Source: Panorpa germanica
Lineage: Eukaryota > Arthropoda > Insecta > Mecoptera > Panorpidae
Assembly: GCA_963678705.1 (NCBI GenBank)
Contig: OY783203.1
Coordinates: 27,448,535 to 27,512,534 of the forward strand
Direction of reading: 5' to 3'
DNA length: 64,000 nt
Positions 13,055-23,842 of the stretch are shown one piece after another (the stretch's first letter is position 1; the number at the start of each line of letters is the position of its first letter). A model generated the notes under the pieces. The model worked only from the letters and a program-made list of their open reading frames with translations, was not told where the DNA came from and did not search any database. A program made the position numbers and the translations under genes.

Positions 13055-13316
13055 CCCAGTAAACATTTTGGAGCATTTTGGAGTCACCTTGATATCATAT
13101 TGGAGATGGGTATGATTATTTTGTCATGAAAGAGTTCATTTATAGTTCAGTTGCTCACAATCGTTCATATGAAATGTCTGTTTTATCAGCTACAGATGAC
13201 GGAACCACTCCACCTGACAGAATACAAATGAAGATAAAGTTGATGCGAACTATAATTGAAGTGAAATAGTGATAGAAACGTCACAAAAAGGGACACTTCA
13301 CCAAATGTTTACTGGG
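13055..13316. mobile_element. CCCAGT-family TIR element, copy c
   Basis: A second copy in the same orientation as copy b, only 36 bp downstream of it. It has a short internal duplication near the left end (GGAGCATTTTGGAG) and a one-base loss in the right TIR (CCAAATGTTTACTGGG). Flanks read AT on both sides. Confidence 0.88.
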
Positions 13317-16075
13317 ATGATAAGTCGCCGGTGATACAATTCAGCATCGGAATTAGACCGACATTAAATAAATTAAATAAAAAAACAATGTCTTTATTAG
13401 ATAACAGAGAGAAGAATATCTTTGTATACGATCTTGTTCTCGAAAACAAACAAAAAAAAAATCGGTTTTAATTAACGAATTAATTTTGGTTTTAACTTCC
13501 CGTTTAGCTACAGTCGTGTATCATTATTATATGACCAACCATAAGCCCGTAGGACCAGTGGCGCACTTATCCAATAACAATTAAATTATTTGGGGCTCGC
13601 GCCTTACCCGCCTCTGAGAAACACTACTTTATAAAATAGCAATTCATATTGTAAAGTGTTTTGTTTTAATCAAAAATTCATGTTCAACATTTTCTTTAAT
13701 TTTATTTCACACCATGACGCCACTTATCTAGCGTTTGAGCCCTTAGCGTTCCCCTTCCCACTCCTTTTAAGTTGGCCCTGTCTAAAAAATTACACTTTTA
13801 ACAATTAAAATTAGAAAGAACAAAATTATGAGTAACATCGCAGATCACACATTTCTTCTCGCGTAATATTGTATCTTGCCGTGTTTGTGTTGCCTTGCAC
13901 TCAGATGAGAGTATTGGCACGTTAAATAAACTTTAAACTGTGTTCACCGTGTTAATACATACGAGTTGATACATATTTGAAATCAGTTCATAACCTCAAA
14001 AGTTATAGTACAGTGGTTAAATCAGTGACACATAGGTGAACGACTCACGTACAGTCCGATAGCACCAAAAATCATAAAACATGACCGTAATTTAAATCAC
14101 ATATATGGCAGCTAAAATATCAACAGCCGTATTAAGACATAAAAGTGTCGGCCAAAGAATTAGATGCCGTCTGTTGATGCGTTGAGAATAAAAAGAACGT
14201 ATCACTTATCATCCCACACTTACAATAGAATAAATCTGGACATGTTTTTTCATTTACTAGAAAACACAAAAGATATTGTGAGATATATGTCTTGGAGTCC
14301 TAGACACATTTCACTTCCTCTGCAAGATTAGGTATTATAGCAGATATTCGTATAAGCTTTGGCATCCTTTGAATTACAAACACGCCTTGTTTTAGAATTG
14401 GAGATAGATGGAGATAGTTAGTACTAAAGACACAAAGTCATCTTTAGAAATATTGAAGCAGGCAGGGGCCTTCTTTAACGTAGAGGCCCCAACTTTAACT
14501 TACGCGACTAATTGGGTTGTGAGTTTTTAATTCTATATTGAAATACTAGTTATTAAACGTATATTGGCGTTTTTATTTGATTAAATATTCAAAAGTTGAC
14601 GGAGTTCCGATCGTTATCCTAGTAAAAGAATATAATAAGTAGTGTTATTTATTTTTGGTGTTATATTACGACATTATATTGAAACATTATAGGTCGACTC
14701 AGCAGCTGCTATAGCTTTGTCGTCTAAGGCACTCCGCACACGAATCGTGTTTCGTGACTAGAAAACTTTTAACAATAGCATAATAAAGGATTTTATTGTG
14801 TCGTATTTGTATATATGTATGTTTTTAAATACTTTTGAATAGTATTTGTGCACACTTCTGTTCATGATGTCACCATCAAATGCATGCAACCTAAGCATGT
14901 CCTGCGACCGAGAAACAGAGTCGCTGAAACATGCTCAGAACCAGTATAGTTTCGTTCGTGCCCTGTGTTTTCTCTTACTCGTATACACATTCTTTCTCTC
15001 ACTAACAACACAGTTCCATTCTCATTCGGTTCGGGCAGATTCGGGGCTAAGGATTGCAAACAGTCGCCTCATGTGCGGAGGACCTAATACTGCATCTCTT
15101 TTGCACTTCTCTTGTTTAGATCACATTGTCAATTTAGGTTAGGTTATGCTGGGTTATATTGGATCAAAATTACATAAATTTGCAATTCCTAAAATGCATA
15201 TTTCTCGTCCATATGAGATGTATTGGCTCATGTTTACTTGGGATAATATAATTTAGAAAAGTTATTGTTTCTAAACAAACACACCTTACCTTTAAATAAA
15301 CTTTGTGCAAGCAATAAATTATTTTATAAAATAACAAAGAACAACTGTACAAATTGTTAGCATAATTAGAAATACAGGTATAGAATATTAAACAGTACAA
15401 TTTTCGGCAACAAAAACAAATATAGTTACTTGTTATTGGATTGGTGTATACCCTGAGGCCTACGTCAATCCATCATAGAATATGGGTCTAGGGGAGTAGT
15501 ACGGTAGGGCTGAGAGAGGGAGTGGGTATGAAGTTCAAAACACCATTAAATTTACCCATTCTATTACTATCATAGAATTTAACACCAATGTGTTAATTAC
15601 GCAGTGATGCTTTTAATCTTATTACAGCGGCTAATGAGGCAATTGCTACATCGGATCATTTCGTGGTGTCATAATACAAAATGACAAACAACATATACTC
15701 GTAATACACATCAGCAAGATATATAGTTATTGAAGACAATCGCGTACGCTGAAGCAGTACGCTAAACCAGTCGTCTCCTCTCGTCTCCTCTCGTTCTGTA
15801 CAGAAGCACTGGTTCTTAGTTAATTCACGCGTACATGGGAATTGAGAGAAGATGTAAAGAATTATAGAAGTGGTGCAGAGAGAGAGAGAGAGAGACAGAG
15901 TAAACTGCAATACTTGCGATTAGTGCGGTTGCACCATAGTGGTACGGCTGTCTTAAAACAATCTCATTACTCGCTACGGGCCACGGGAACATATGCAGAT
16001 GATCATACTTGCGAGAAGCCTGTTTTAAGCTTTGTTTTAATCTTTCTACGATATAGTGGGAGGCTGTCTCAACTA
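13317..16075. other. gene-free stretch with diverged repeat remnants
   Basis: No gene recognised. At about 14540-14610 a segment (TATTGGCG, TTAAATATTCAAAAGTTGACGG) resembles part of the ATGGGCTTGT-family element at 17019 and is probably an old fragment. An AG microsatellite lies at about 15878-15895. The frames at 14846-15142 (+) and 15656-15910 (-) lack domains and supporting splice sites. Confidence 0.5.
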
Positions 16076-16946
16076 CCCAGTAAACATTTTGGAGTAAATT
16101 CTACTTAATTTCTATTACATATCATGAGTTTTTTGTCTGGAACGTGTTCGTTTTCTATTCAGTCGTTCATAGGAAATGCCCTTTTTATGACCTACAGAGA
16201 TCGCAACGACGGTTCACTGCTGAGTTAAAAGCGGAGTCGGTTTATGATTTATGACCGGAGTTATAAACTTGACACTAGCAGGGATGGCAGGGGTATAAAA
16301 CTTAATGGAATTCTACTTTTTAGAGTCTGCAAAATATAAATATTTAAATGAAGAAATAAATAGATGTAATCTTTAGTACGGATCGTGATTTTTTTAATGA
16401 ATATTATTCATCTTCAACAATACTCGTTATATTAGTTTTTTACATTGTTTTGGTGATTCAAAAATCCACGATCGGCAGGTCTGCGTTAGGTTTAAAACCT
16501 CTGTCTTACCATCGCTAAATACTATCTTCGTTTATATACATTATATTCGGGGATTGAGGGAGATAGCGTCTCTCTATTACCATTAAAAAAATATTTGTTG
16601 AAAAAGGATAGCATATACTTTAAGCATACTGTCCTGAACGAAATACTATACAAGTATACAAGTGTAACGGTGAAAAATATATTTTACTTGTCTAACCGCA
16701 TCTTGTTTCTCTCTCACTTTGGAATAAATGAGATGAAAGTGAACTTAAAAAAAATATATCCATGTGGGAAAGAAACAGAAATACTTAATGAATGATGTTG
16801 GAAAAAGAAAGAATATTATTATGAAAAAATTCTAACACTAACACAAAATCTGTGACAGGTAGAGAACTTGTAAAGCGTTAGAATAGAATTGTACGAGTGA
16901 CTCGAACTTCACCAAATAGGGCACTTCACCAAATTGTTTACTGGGT
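16076..16946. mobile_element. CCCAGT-family element, long 871-bp member, TA-flanked
   Basis: It starts CCCAGTAAACATTTTGGAGT and ends CACCAAATTGTTTACTGGG, with TA on each side. The ends belong to the 254-bp family, but most of the inside is different and about 600 bp longer. The insertion is confirmed by an unoccupied duplicate of the target at 17773-17877, where the flanks read straight through a single TA. A 66-codon frame at 16595-16795 lies inside and resembles nothing I know. The element may be a larger relative that gave rise to the short copies, or a short copy enlarged by a nested insertion. Confidence 0.85.
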
Positions 16947-17018
16947 AAGGTGTTTTATATTTTTGCAAAAATGGCGTCCACAGCGAAGCAGCTTTTTGAT
17001 GTATTATTGTCAGTTGTA

Positions 17019-17660
17019 ATGGGCTTGTATCCTCATTTTTTAGTGGTCGATTTTTCAAATGTTGATTGAAATTGATATTTATAAATGTGTATTGGCGTGT
17101 CTATTTTATTAAATATCTAAATGTTGACGGTATAGTAATTAAAAAATTTAATTGTAGTTTTATCGCTAGAAATGGTCAGCCATATTTGTATAACGTGAAA
17201 TGCATTTTAACGTCAGTTATTTGTTGAGTAGGTCAATGCTGTGGTAATGTTTTGTAGCTGTTGGTAGTCGAAATAATCAAGTCAAGTCAAGAATAATAAG
17301 TTTTTATTTTATTTAACCCTGCTAAGGCAGACATAATATTGGAATGTTATTGTTCCTTGAAATAGCTATAAATAATATTTGATATTTTGATATATAAATG
17401 CATATAGCAGAGATTTATGAGCTGTAAGGTTAGCAGCGGTTGTGATGTCAAATGCATTTGGAATGTATACAACGTTGAATCCTTTTAATAATTAAAGAGA
17501 CAAAGTGACTTTTTTAATTGTTAATATCTCTTAACATATAAGGAGTTATTAAAAAATAATTAAACATTTGAGGTTCTAATAACCCATTTTATCAATATAT
17601 GCAAATTGATTATCAATATATACACTTTTACAGAAATGAAGCCATAAGACACAAGCCCAT
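17019..17660. mobile_element. ATGGGCTTGT-family TIR element, copy 1
   Basis: About 642 bp. The left end ATGGGCTTGTATCCT and the right end AGACACAAGCCCAT are inverted repeats. The left flank is TA. The right flank runs directly into half of a CCCAGT-family element, so the two repeats are juxtaposed. The whole length aligns by eye with copy 2 at 31211-31847, including the internal CTCTTA(A/C)CATATAAGGAG block. No transposase frame; it is a miniature element. Confidence 0.88.
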
Positions 17661-17755
17661 TGTGAGAAACTGAACTGTAAATGAATTCTTTCATGACAAA
17701 AAAGTCATGTGCATCTTCAATATGATGGCGAAGTTGCTCCAAAATGTTTACTGGG
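17661..17755. mobile_element. CCCAGT-family element, right half only (copy e)
   Basis: Starts inside the family consensus at TGTGAGAAACTGAACTG and runs to the terminal GTTTACTGGG. The left half is missing, replaced by the ATGGGCTTGT-family element that abuts it. Confidence 0.85.
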
Positions 17756-17772
17756 ATAGTACTGTCCCTATT

Positions 17773-17877
17773 TTTCTACGATATATTGGGCGGCTGTCTT
17801 AATTAAGGTGTTTTATATTTCTGCAAAAAGGCGTCCACAGCGAAGCAGCTTTTTGATGTATTATTGTCTGTTGTAAT
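17773..17877. repeat. duplicate of 16042-17018, unoccupied target site
   Basis: This 105-bp stretch matches the two sequences that flank the 871-bp element, 16042-16075 on the left and 16947-17018 on the right, with a handful of substitutions. It includes GCGTCCACAGCGAAGCAGCT, present in both. Where the other copy carries the element between two TAs, this one has one TA. It is therefore a natural empty-site control produced by a local duplication. Confidence 0.88.
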
Positions 17878-19432
17878 TGTTTCTTGCTTTAGAAATGAAA
17901 GTACAGTTTAACAGTTTAACTAGGAGAAATACTAGCATCACTGAACGTAAGCAATGATGTGTGCACAGAGACCTTAAAGCAGCAGTTCCACTCACTATCA
18001 CCACAAGCCCATACTACGATTTCCATAACCAACATTTTCTATATATGTATACATACAGATATTTATAGACGTGTACTTGCAATATGTACTTGTTTAATAA
18101 GCATTGTCAGTAACTCTAGTGGGCTTGTGTTATAATAGCATTATATGTTTCAAAATACGTATGCAGGTACACCTATGCTTCAAATAACTTCATTCAACTT
18201 TTGTGGCTTTTGTGGTAGGTGGGTAAATGCGAGCATATCAATAGAGGAGTTATTAATGTAACGGTCAATTAGGCGTAATAGATTTGAATACATAATATTA
18301 TAGTGTTTGTTTGTATAATCATATTTCAATAAAATATATTATTGATACAATAGAAGGCTTAAAGTAATATCGCGGTAATAAATTTAGTAAATTATTTTTG
18401 CTATAAATGGATAAATATAACTATGCATAATAAGCATCGTATGGAACACTCCACTTTAAAAAAGATTGGTCGAAAAATGCTTTTGCCGAAATTCTGATTT
18501 CTTTCCGCGCTATTCATTTTCGCAGTGCAGCCTTAGTCTAAGAAAGAGGCATTTTTCGACCAAGTTTTTTTATATACTGCAATAAAAACGTTTAAAAAAT
18601 GCCAACTGTTGATTTTGGGTACATGGTAATTGTTCTTCTCATCATTGAAAGTGTTAAACCTGGATTTATGAAAAAAATATATTTGCCCACCCAAAATGTT
18701 CTACACAACTTCTACAAAGCAAACCAAAGAGATGCTTCTACAAAATTATAACTCAGTCTAATTTTTTAATCAGTTTATGTTTTATACACGTCAAGTTGTT
18801 TAATTCACAAATCAATTCAAAGATCTTGCTACTTTTATGAATGGGTATACAATTATAAATTGGTTCATTAAAATAGCGACTACAAATGCAGTTTTCTTAA
18901 TGTCACATAATAAAAATCATATAAAAATATTTTTGAAATGCATGTCTCGTGTTCTAAAGTACCTGTAGGATACATTGTCATAATAAACCATCGCCACCCT
19001 CCCTCATTCTATAGCTAACACCATCACTCCACTCCCCACACCCCACACCCCATGTAGAGATCTCTATCAGCCCTGCGCTTCTGGAGCATACAAGTGACTA
19101 CATGAAGATCAACTTTTATGGTCGTTTATTTTAGTTAAGATCAGATTTATGGATTTTCGTTTAGAAAAAGGTTCCGTTTAGAACTTGTCTGAGAATTTTA
19201 TATCGTTCGATAATTACGAAAAATGGTCGTCGTACTACCCTAAGGCTCTTATATATATATTACATACCATTTATATATTTTTTAAATTAATATATCTTAC
19301 CGTAGTTCTAATACTAAATGCTTAGTGGATTCCATCAATTACTACATTATAATTTCGGATTTAGTGACATTCAATATTAAGAAAAAATAATTGATCTAAA
19401 TATATTAATATTAATTTATTCTTTGTTTCCAG
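17878..19432. other. FMRFamide upstream region, no gene seen
   Basis: No coding frame. A 15-bp perfect inverted repeat (TTGGTCGAAAAATGC at 18466-18480 and its reverse complement at 18549-18563) could form a hairpin. The upstream promoter and 5' non-coding exon of the FMRFamide gene presumably lie here or further left, but I could not identify them. Confidence 0.45.
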
Positions 19433-19441
19433 ATATCAAAG

Positions 19442-20935
19442 ATGAGGCTCCTACTTCTAATAACTATTGGCCTCCAGCAATATTACACGATTCCTGCTGT
19501 ACTATGTTCCGCTCGTGACGAGGGGTCCTCTGGTCCACACTTGTTTGTGTCTGAGTACCGACATTCTCCAAGAAGTAGTAACATCGGCTTCCTGGATGAT
19601 GAGCCCTTATTTGCAGACAAACGAGCAGAGAACTCTGACGACATCGAGGCGCGACGTCGCAGCACCGTTGATAAGAACTTCATGCGGTTTGGACGATCCC
19701 AGGGCAATAAGTTGTTAGCATCTGATCATGATTCTCAGTCTGATAAACTAGTCAAAATCGATGACGATTTTAGTCAGGATGAACGAGAGGTAAATGGTGC
19801 TCGCTATGGAAGATCCGGTAATATGATGCGTTTTGGACGCGGGGATAATCTTATGCGTTTCGGACGCAATGACAATCGAATGAGATTTGGAAGATCTGGT
19901 GAAAATTTGATGCGGTTTGGAAGATCTGGGGAAAACCTAATGCGCTTTGGAAGATCTGGAGAAAATCTAATGCGGTTTGGTCGTTCCGGAGAGAATTTGA
20001 TGCGCTTTGGAAGAGCTGGGGATAATTTAATGCGATTTGGAAGAGCTGGGGATAATTTAATGCGATTTGGAAGAGCTGGGGATAATTTAATGCGATTTGG
20101 GAGATCCAAAGACTTAATGCGTTTTGGACGTTCAGAAAATTTAATGCGTTTTGGAAGAAATGATAATCGCATGCGATTTGGCAGAAGCAACCAAAACGTA
20201 ATGCGATTTGGTAGATCAAAGCCAGATTCGCAAACTGAGGACAAGGAAACTGGTTTAGAAGGAATATTTGACATTGACGTTGAGGATAACACCGATAGTT
20301 TTCACAAATCTGATGATTTAAGTGAGTCATCCCATCACAACACTCTTCGTGAATTCGACGAAGAAAATGCCGCTGGAGATCATGAGTCTGCTAGTAGAGT
20401 TCCTCGCAGTGAATCCCAGAAAGGGAACACGTTAAATGGATTTGCGTTATCTGACGTAGACGTTGATCGAACTAATTTGAATACCGACAATTTCATGCGT
20501 CTCGGACGTAGTTTGGATGACCACAACAAGCAGAGCGACTCCGATGACAAACAGGCCAATCAACATGCATTGCAGTCCGATGAATTCAACCGCTACAATG
20601 ACAACTTCCTCCGGCTTGGTCGTAGTACCGAAACATCAGCAGACAACAACGACTCGGTGTCTGACCATGAAATGGCTAATAACGAATTCTCAACCGCAAG
20701 TCGTCGCAAAAGATCGATCTTTGAAACGCCAGTAGCTGAAAAAAACAACGAGAAGGGCGTCTACGTTTCACAAACACCATCCAGAATGCGGATGCGGATG
20801 CGAATGTTATCACCTCTAAGCTCCAGAATCCCTAGTTTAATTCTGGGCCCTGAATTGTTTGCTCTGCCCATTCCACCGGATTCTGCTAGAATGAAAAGAA
20901 ATAAGAACAACTCGAACTTCATGCGGTTTGGATAA
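19442..20935 (+). CDS. FMRFa: FMRFamide neuropeptide precursor
   Basis: A 497-residue secreted prepropeptide that yields C-terminally amidated FMRFamide-like peptides acting on G-protein-coupled receptors. Residues 1-21 or so are a signal peptide ([20 protein letters not shown]). The first peptide follows RRR ([11 protein letters not shown]). Residues about 120-258 are an almost uninterrupted array of 14 units, each ending MRFGR: SGNM, GDNL, NDNR, SGENL (x4), AGDNL (x3), SKDL, SENL, NDNR and SNQNV. An acidic spacer follows, then [16 protein letters not shown] and a terminal [13 protein letters not shown]. The array gives 18 amidation units, most with Leu rather than Phe before MRF. All coding sequence sits in one exon, preceded by a splice acceptor (TTTGTTTCCAG at 19422-19432); the start is the first ATG after it. 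A likely poly(A) signal AATAAA is at 21062. The last peptide has no basic residue after its Gly because the stop codon follows. Confidence 0.96.
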   Translation: MRLLLLITIGLQQYYTIPAVLCSARDEGSSGPHLFVSEYRHSPRSSNIGFLDDEPLFADKRAENSDDIEARRRSTVDKNFMRFGRSQGNKLLASDHDSQSDKLVKIDDDFSQDEREVNGARYGRSGNMMRFGRGDNLMRFGRNDNRMRFGRSGENLMRFGRSGENLMRFGRSGENLMRFGRSGENLMRFGRAGDNLMRFGRAGDNLMRFGRAGDNLMRFGRSKDLMRFGRSENLMRFGRNDNRMRFGRSNQNVMRFGRSKPDSQTEDKETGLEGIFDIDVEDNTDSFHKSDDLSESSHHNTLREFDEENAAGDHESASRVPRSESQKGNTLNGFALSDVDVDRTNLNTDNFMRLGRSLDDHNKQSDSDDKQANQHALQSDEFNRYNDNFLRLGRSTETSADNNDSVSDHEMANNEFSTASRRKRSIFETPVAEKNNEKGVYVSQTPSRMRMRMRMLSPLSSRIPSLILGPELFALPIPPDSARMKRNKNNSNFMRFG

Positions 20936-22269
20936 TTGAATGCATGCATTACAATTATATTATATTCATAGATGTATTAAAAAAAATCAGACTTGAAAAA
21001 CAATTACAATTGTAAGAAACTTCAATTTTAACAAATAATCTAATATTTAATTGAGTTAAAAAATAAACATGTAAAATTTATTAAATACTAAGAAATATGT
21101 ATTCAAATGTATTGGTGTCTTGCTTAAGGGTCTACCCTTTAAAATAATAGTTAAAGTACAATTTATATTTTATTGTTATATTATATTTATATATTATATT
21201 ATATTTAATTATGACTAGATACAATTTATTAAGCATGGGAACTAAAGAACGGGAAAGGCCTCTGTACGGCACTGCTTTTAATAATCTATATTTACTCAAT
21301 TATTGGGCACAAATAATCCTGTGGTCTTGTTTGATTTAAAAATCACACTATACAAATCTTAGAATGACAAAACAATGTTTCGTGCAAGAATGTTTGGTAT
21401 CATAAATAAAATCTGCGGTCAATGTTCTTTTTTCTGAAATTTGAAAGAAAGTAAGAGATTCTTTTACGGTACGCAAATGGTAAATACATAAAGTAAAAAT
21501 AGATATATGAAAACAATTAACATACTAATCATAAATAGTTCCTTTTAAGTTGATATATTTGTATCGAAAAGTATCAAAAGATTTTAGCATGAACTAGGAA
21601 ACAAGTAAATTTAGTTTGCGTTTCATTTTTGATCTGCATTGAATAGTATCTTGAGCCGCCAGCACCATTTGTAGATAAAACTAAAACACTTTTTATGGAC
21701 TGAAAGCACCATATGATTTTCACTATGATTATTAGAAGAGCATATTATTCAAACATTGTAAAAATCTAATATATATGTATTGTATAAATAATAGTATTCA
21801 ATAAATTCTTCATTACCTAAAATAATACATTTTGTTTTATTTAAATATATTTCTTTATTATAGAAAATTCATTTATCAAAATTCCCACTAAACACTTAAC
21901 ATGTATACTAGGACTTCTTAAAATTTTATAATTAATAAAAAGGTCTTCTTGAGAAGTTTTAAGAGTATGGTAATGAATAAAAATGGAGATTTCTATTTCA
22001 AAAAGCAGCAAAATAGGTTTACGTACCAAGTAACGTTTGTTATATTAGAATGTGTTTAATACATCTGGCTGTCGCGACAGTGCAGTCAACTGTCTAGTCA
22101 ATATCATATTTACAAATTTCAATGTAAGAGTTCTAGATTTACATTTGGATTGATTAACAGAATATTGATGTAAACAAATGAAACTCGAAAAACTGAAATT
22201 ACAATAAACAAAAATGTGATCTCAAATTATCAGTAAAATGGAAAGATAAAGGTATTTAAAAGAAACGCA
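20936..22269. other. FMRFamide 3' flank, no gene seen
   Basis: AT-rich DNA including the presumed 3' UTR and AATAAA signals (21062 and others). The minus-strand 62-codon frame at 21841-22029 has no supporting features. Confidence 0.55.
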
Positions 22270-22923
22270 ATGGAACCACCTTTTAAATATATTTGGGGCC
22301 CTTTTGTCAAGTGCTACCGGCCATCATTGCGTCGATTCTGTGCGAAAACCTTTATCAACCAACATCACTTCAACGTAGCATCTTTGGCTTTCTTGGGGAT
22401 GGTGAGACTTGAAAATTGTTACTTAAATGCTTTCTCAACATCTCTTAATTGCAGGTCATTGTACATCATTTCAGATTCTAACTATATGGGACATAATACG
22501 TCTTAAAGAAGGAGGTCCAGATCTGCCAGAAAACCTTCTAGGGTATAGCGGAAATCTAAAGATCTTCCAGACAGTCATTTCGAGAAATTTAAAACTCATG
22601 TCAACAATTTGCATGTTTCAATATTATTTTTTGTTGTTTCTTGGAGCTGTGACAGTGAGTTTTAAAGAAAAATGGTTTTGCCATTATTACGTCTTAAAAG
22701 TAAATAATGTTTTAAATGATTTTAGGGATGCGTTACATTCTACATGCCTTGGCTGACAGTACAACTATTCAATATTTTTATGCAATTTCTGGTATTTATA
22801 ATTAATTTCATTTTCGTCGGCATAAAAGGAAGCGTGCATCTCCTCTTTATTGATATGCTCATGGCGTTAAATTGGTCCGCTGTATTTTGCGCTTTTATCA
22901 GAGGAATTGCATGTGATTATTAA
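22270..22923 (+). CDS. four-transmembrane protein A, three exons
   Basis: Unrecognised small membrane protein. Exons 22270-22401, 22475-22654 and 22726-22923 join in phase 0 at both introns and give 169 residues (MEPPFKYIWG to GIACDY). Hydrophobic segments lie at about 36-54, 85-104 (MSTICMFQYYFLLFLGAVT), 112-135 (starts PWLTVQLFN) and 142-163 (LMALNWSAVFCAFIR), so four membrane spans are likely. It is a clear paralogue of the gene at 30617: same three-exon plan, same intron phases, and shared PWL-V-L and NWS--FC-F-R motifs in exon 3. Alternative acceptor CAG at 22454 was rejected because it leads to a stop. AATAAA at 22947 can serve as poly(A) signal. Function unknown; the layout resembles insect-specific four-span families, but I do not assign one. 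Confidence 0.82.
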
Positions 22924-23842
22924 TCGTAATCGAATTAATTATAAATAATAAAATCGATATGAATTAATAAAATCATTGTTTTATTTTAACGCTAAGATGA
23001 ATAGCACTTTTATTAAGACCAAGTGTTGGTAACATACAGTTATTTTTGTGTTTCTTTATATATAGCGTGACTCCAACATGCGGTACTCCAGTGACTTAAT
23101 ACATTGGCATCCTTTGCAGTTCGTACGAATTTATTTAATCAATTAAGTGAAAAGAGTAATAGAAGTAAGATAATTTTTTTACTTTTGAGTTTGAATCTAC
23201 AAAAGAGATAGTATTTATTTACATTTTCAAACTGTAGTCATGCAAAAGTGTAATTTTAAATCAACAGAAAATTACCACCGCAACAACGGTTGTATGTTGA
23301 CAGTTCAAAAATAGTGCGACATTTAAAATGACATTTGTTGAAAGACCCTATATGGTATAGGGTATGTTTCACGATAACGCAAACCATATTTTCTTCCTGG
23401 TCTACAAAGGATTTTTCTAACCAGAATCAGTAAATAGACATAATAAAGAAAATAATAAAAAATTCTCTTATGACTCGTAGAATTGTATGAGTTTAGTAGA
23501 GTTAAATGAATATTGCATGTTGAAGTCGCACTAGTCTGTACGGAACTTAACACATCCCCTCTACTTATCAAAGGAAAAACACTCAGCATTAATTAAATAC
23601 TCCTAAATGTAATAAAATTCACAGAATATTGTAGGGATATATAATTTATTTTTTAACTTATAATTTATAAAAAGATTCAAGGTTACAAATTTGACAATTA
23701 AATTTTTTTTAAATTTTATGAATTAAAAATGGTAAACTAGTAATTAAAGAGTTATTTTTTTTATTGTTACAACGTTTAAACGATTTTAATCTTTATAGTA
23801 CTATTTATAGATGTTGAGTCAATTTCTTGTTGCTTCACTCAT
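22924..23842. other. intergenic, no gene seen
   Basis: Between four-span gene A and the small acidic gene. The minus-strand 88-codon frame 23323-23589 lacks splice or domain support. Confidence 0.5.

Noticed and set aside
19467..20949. Several open frames on both strands within the FMRFamide exon
   Set aside because: They are shadows of the peptide array; their repeats follow the 30-bp units read in other frames.
22441..22475. Acceptor at 22454 for exon 2 of four-span gene A
   Set aside because: It puts a stop codon in frame after nine codons; the acceptor at 22474 keeps phase 0 as in the paralogue.
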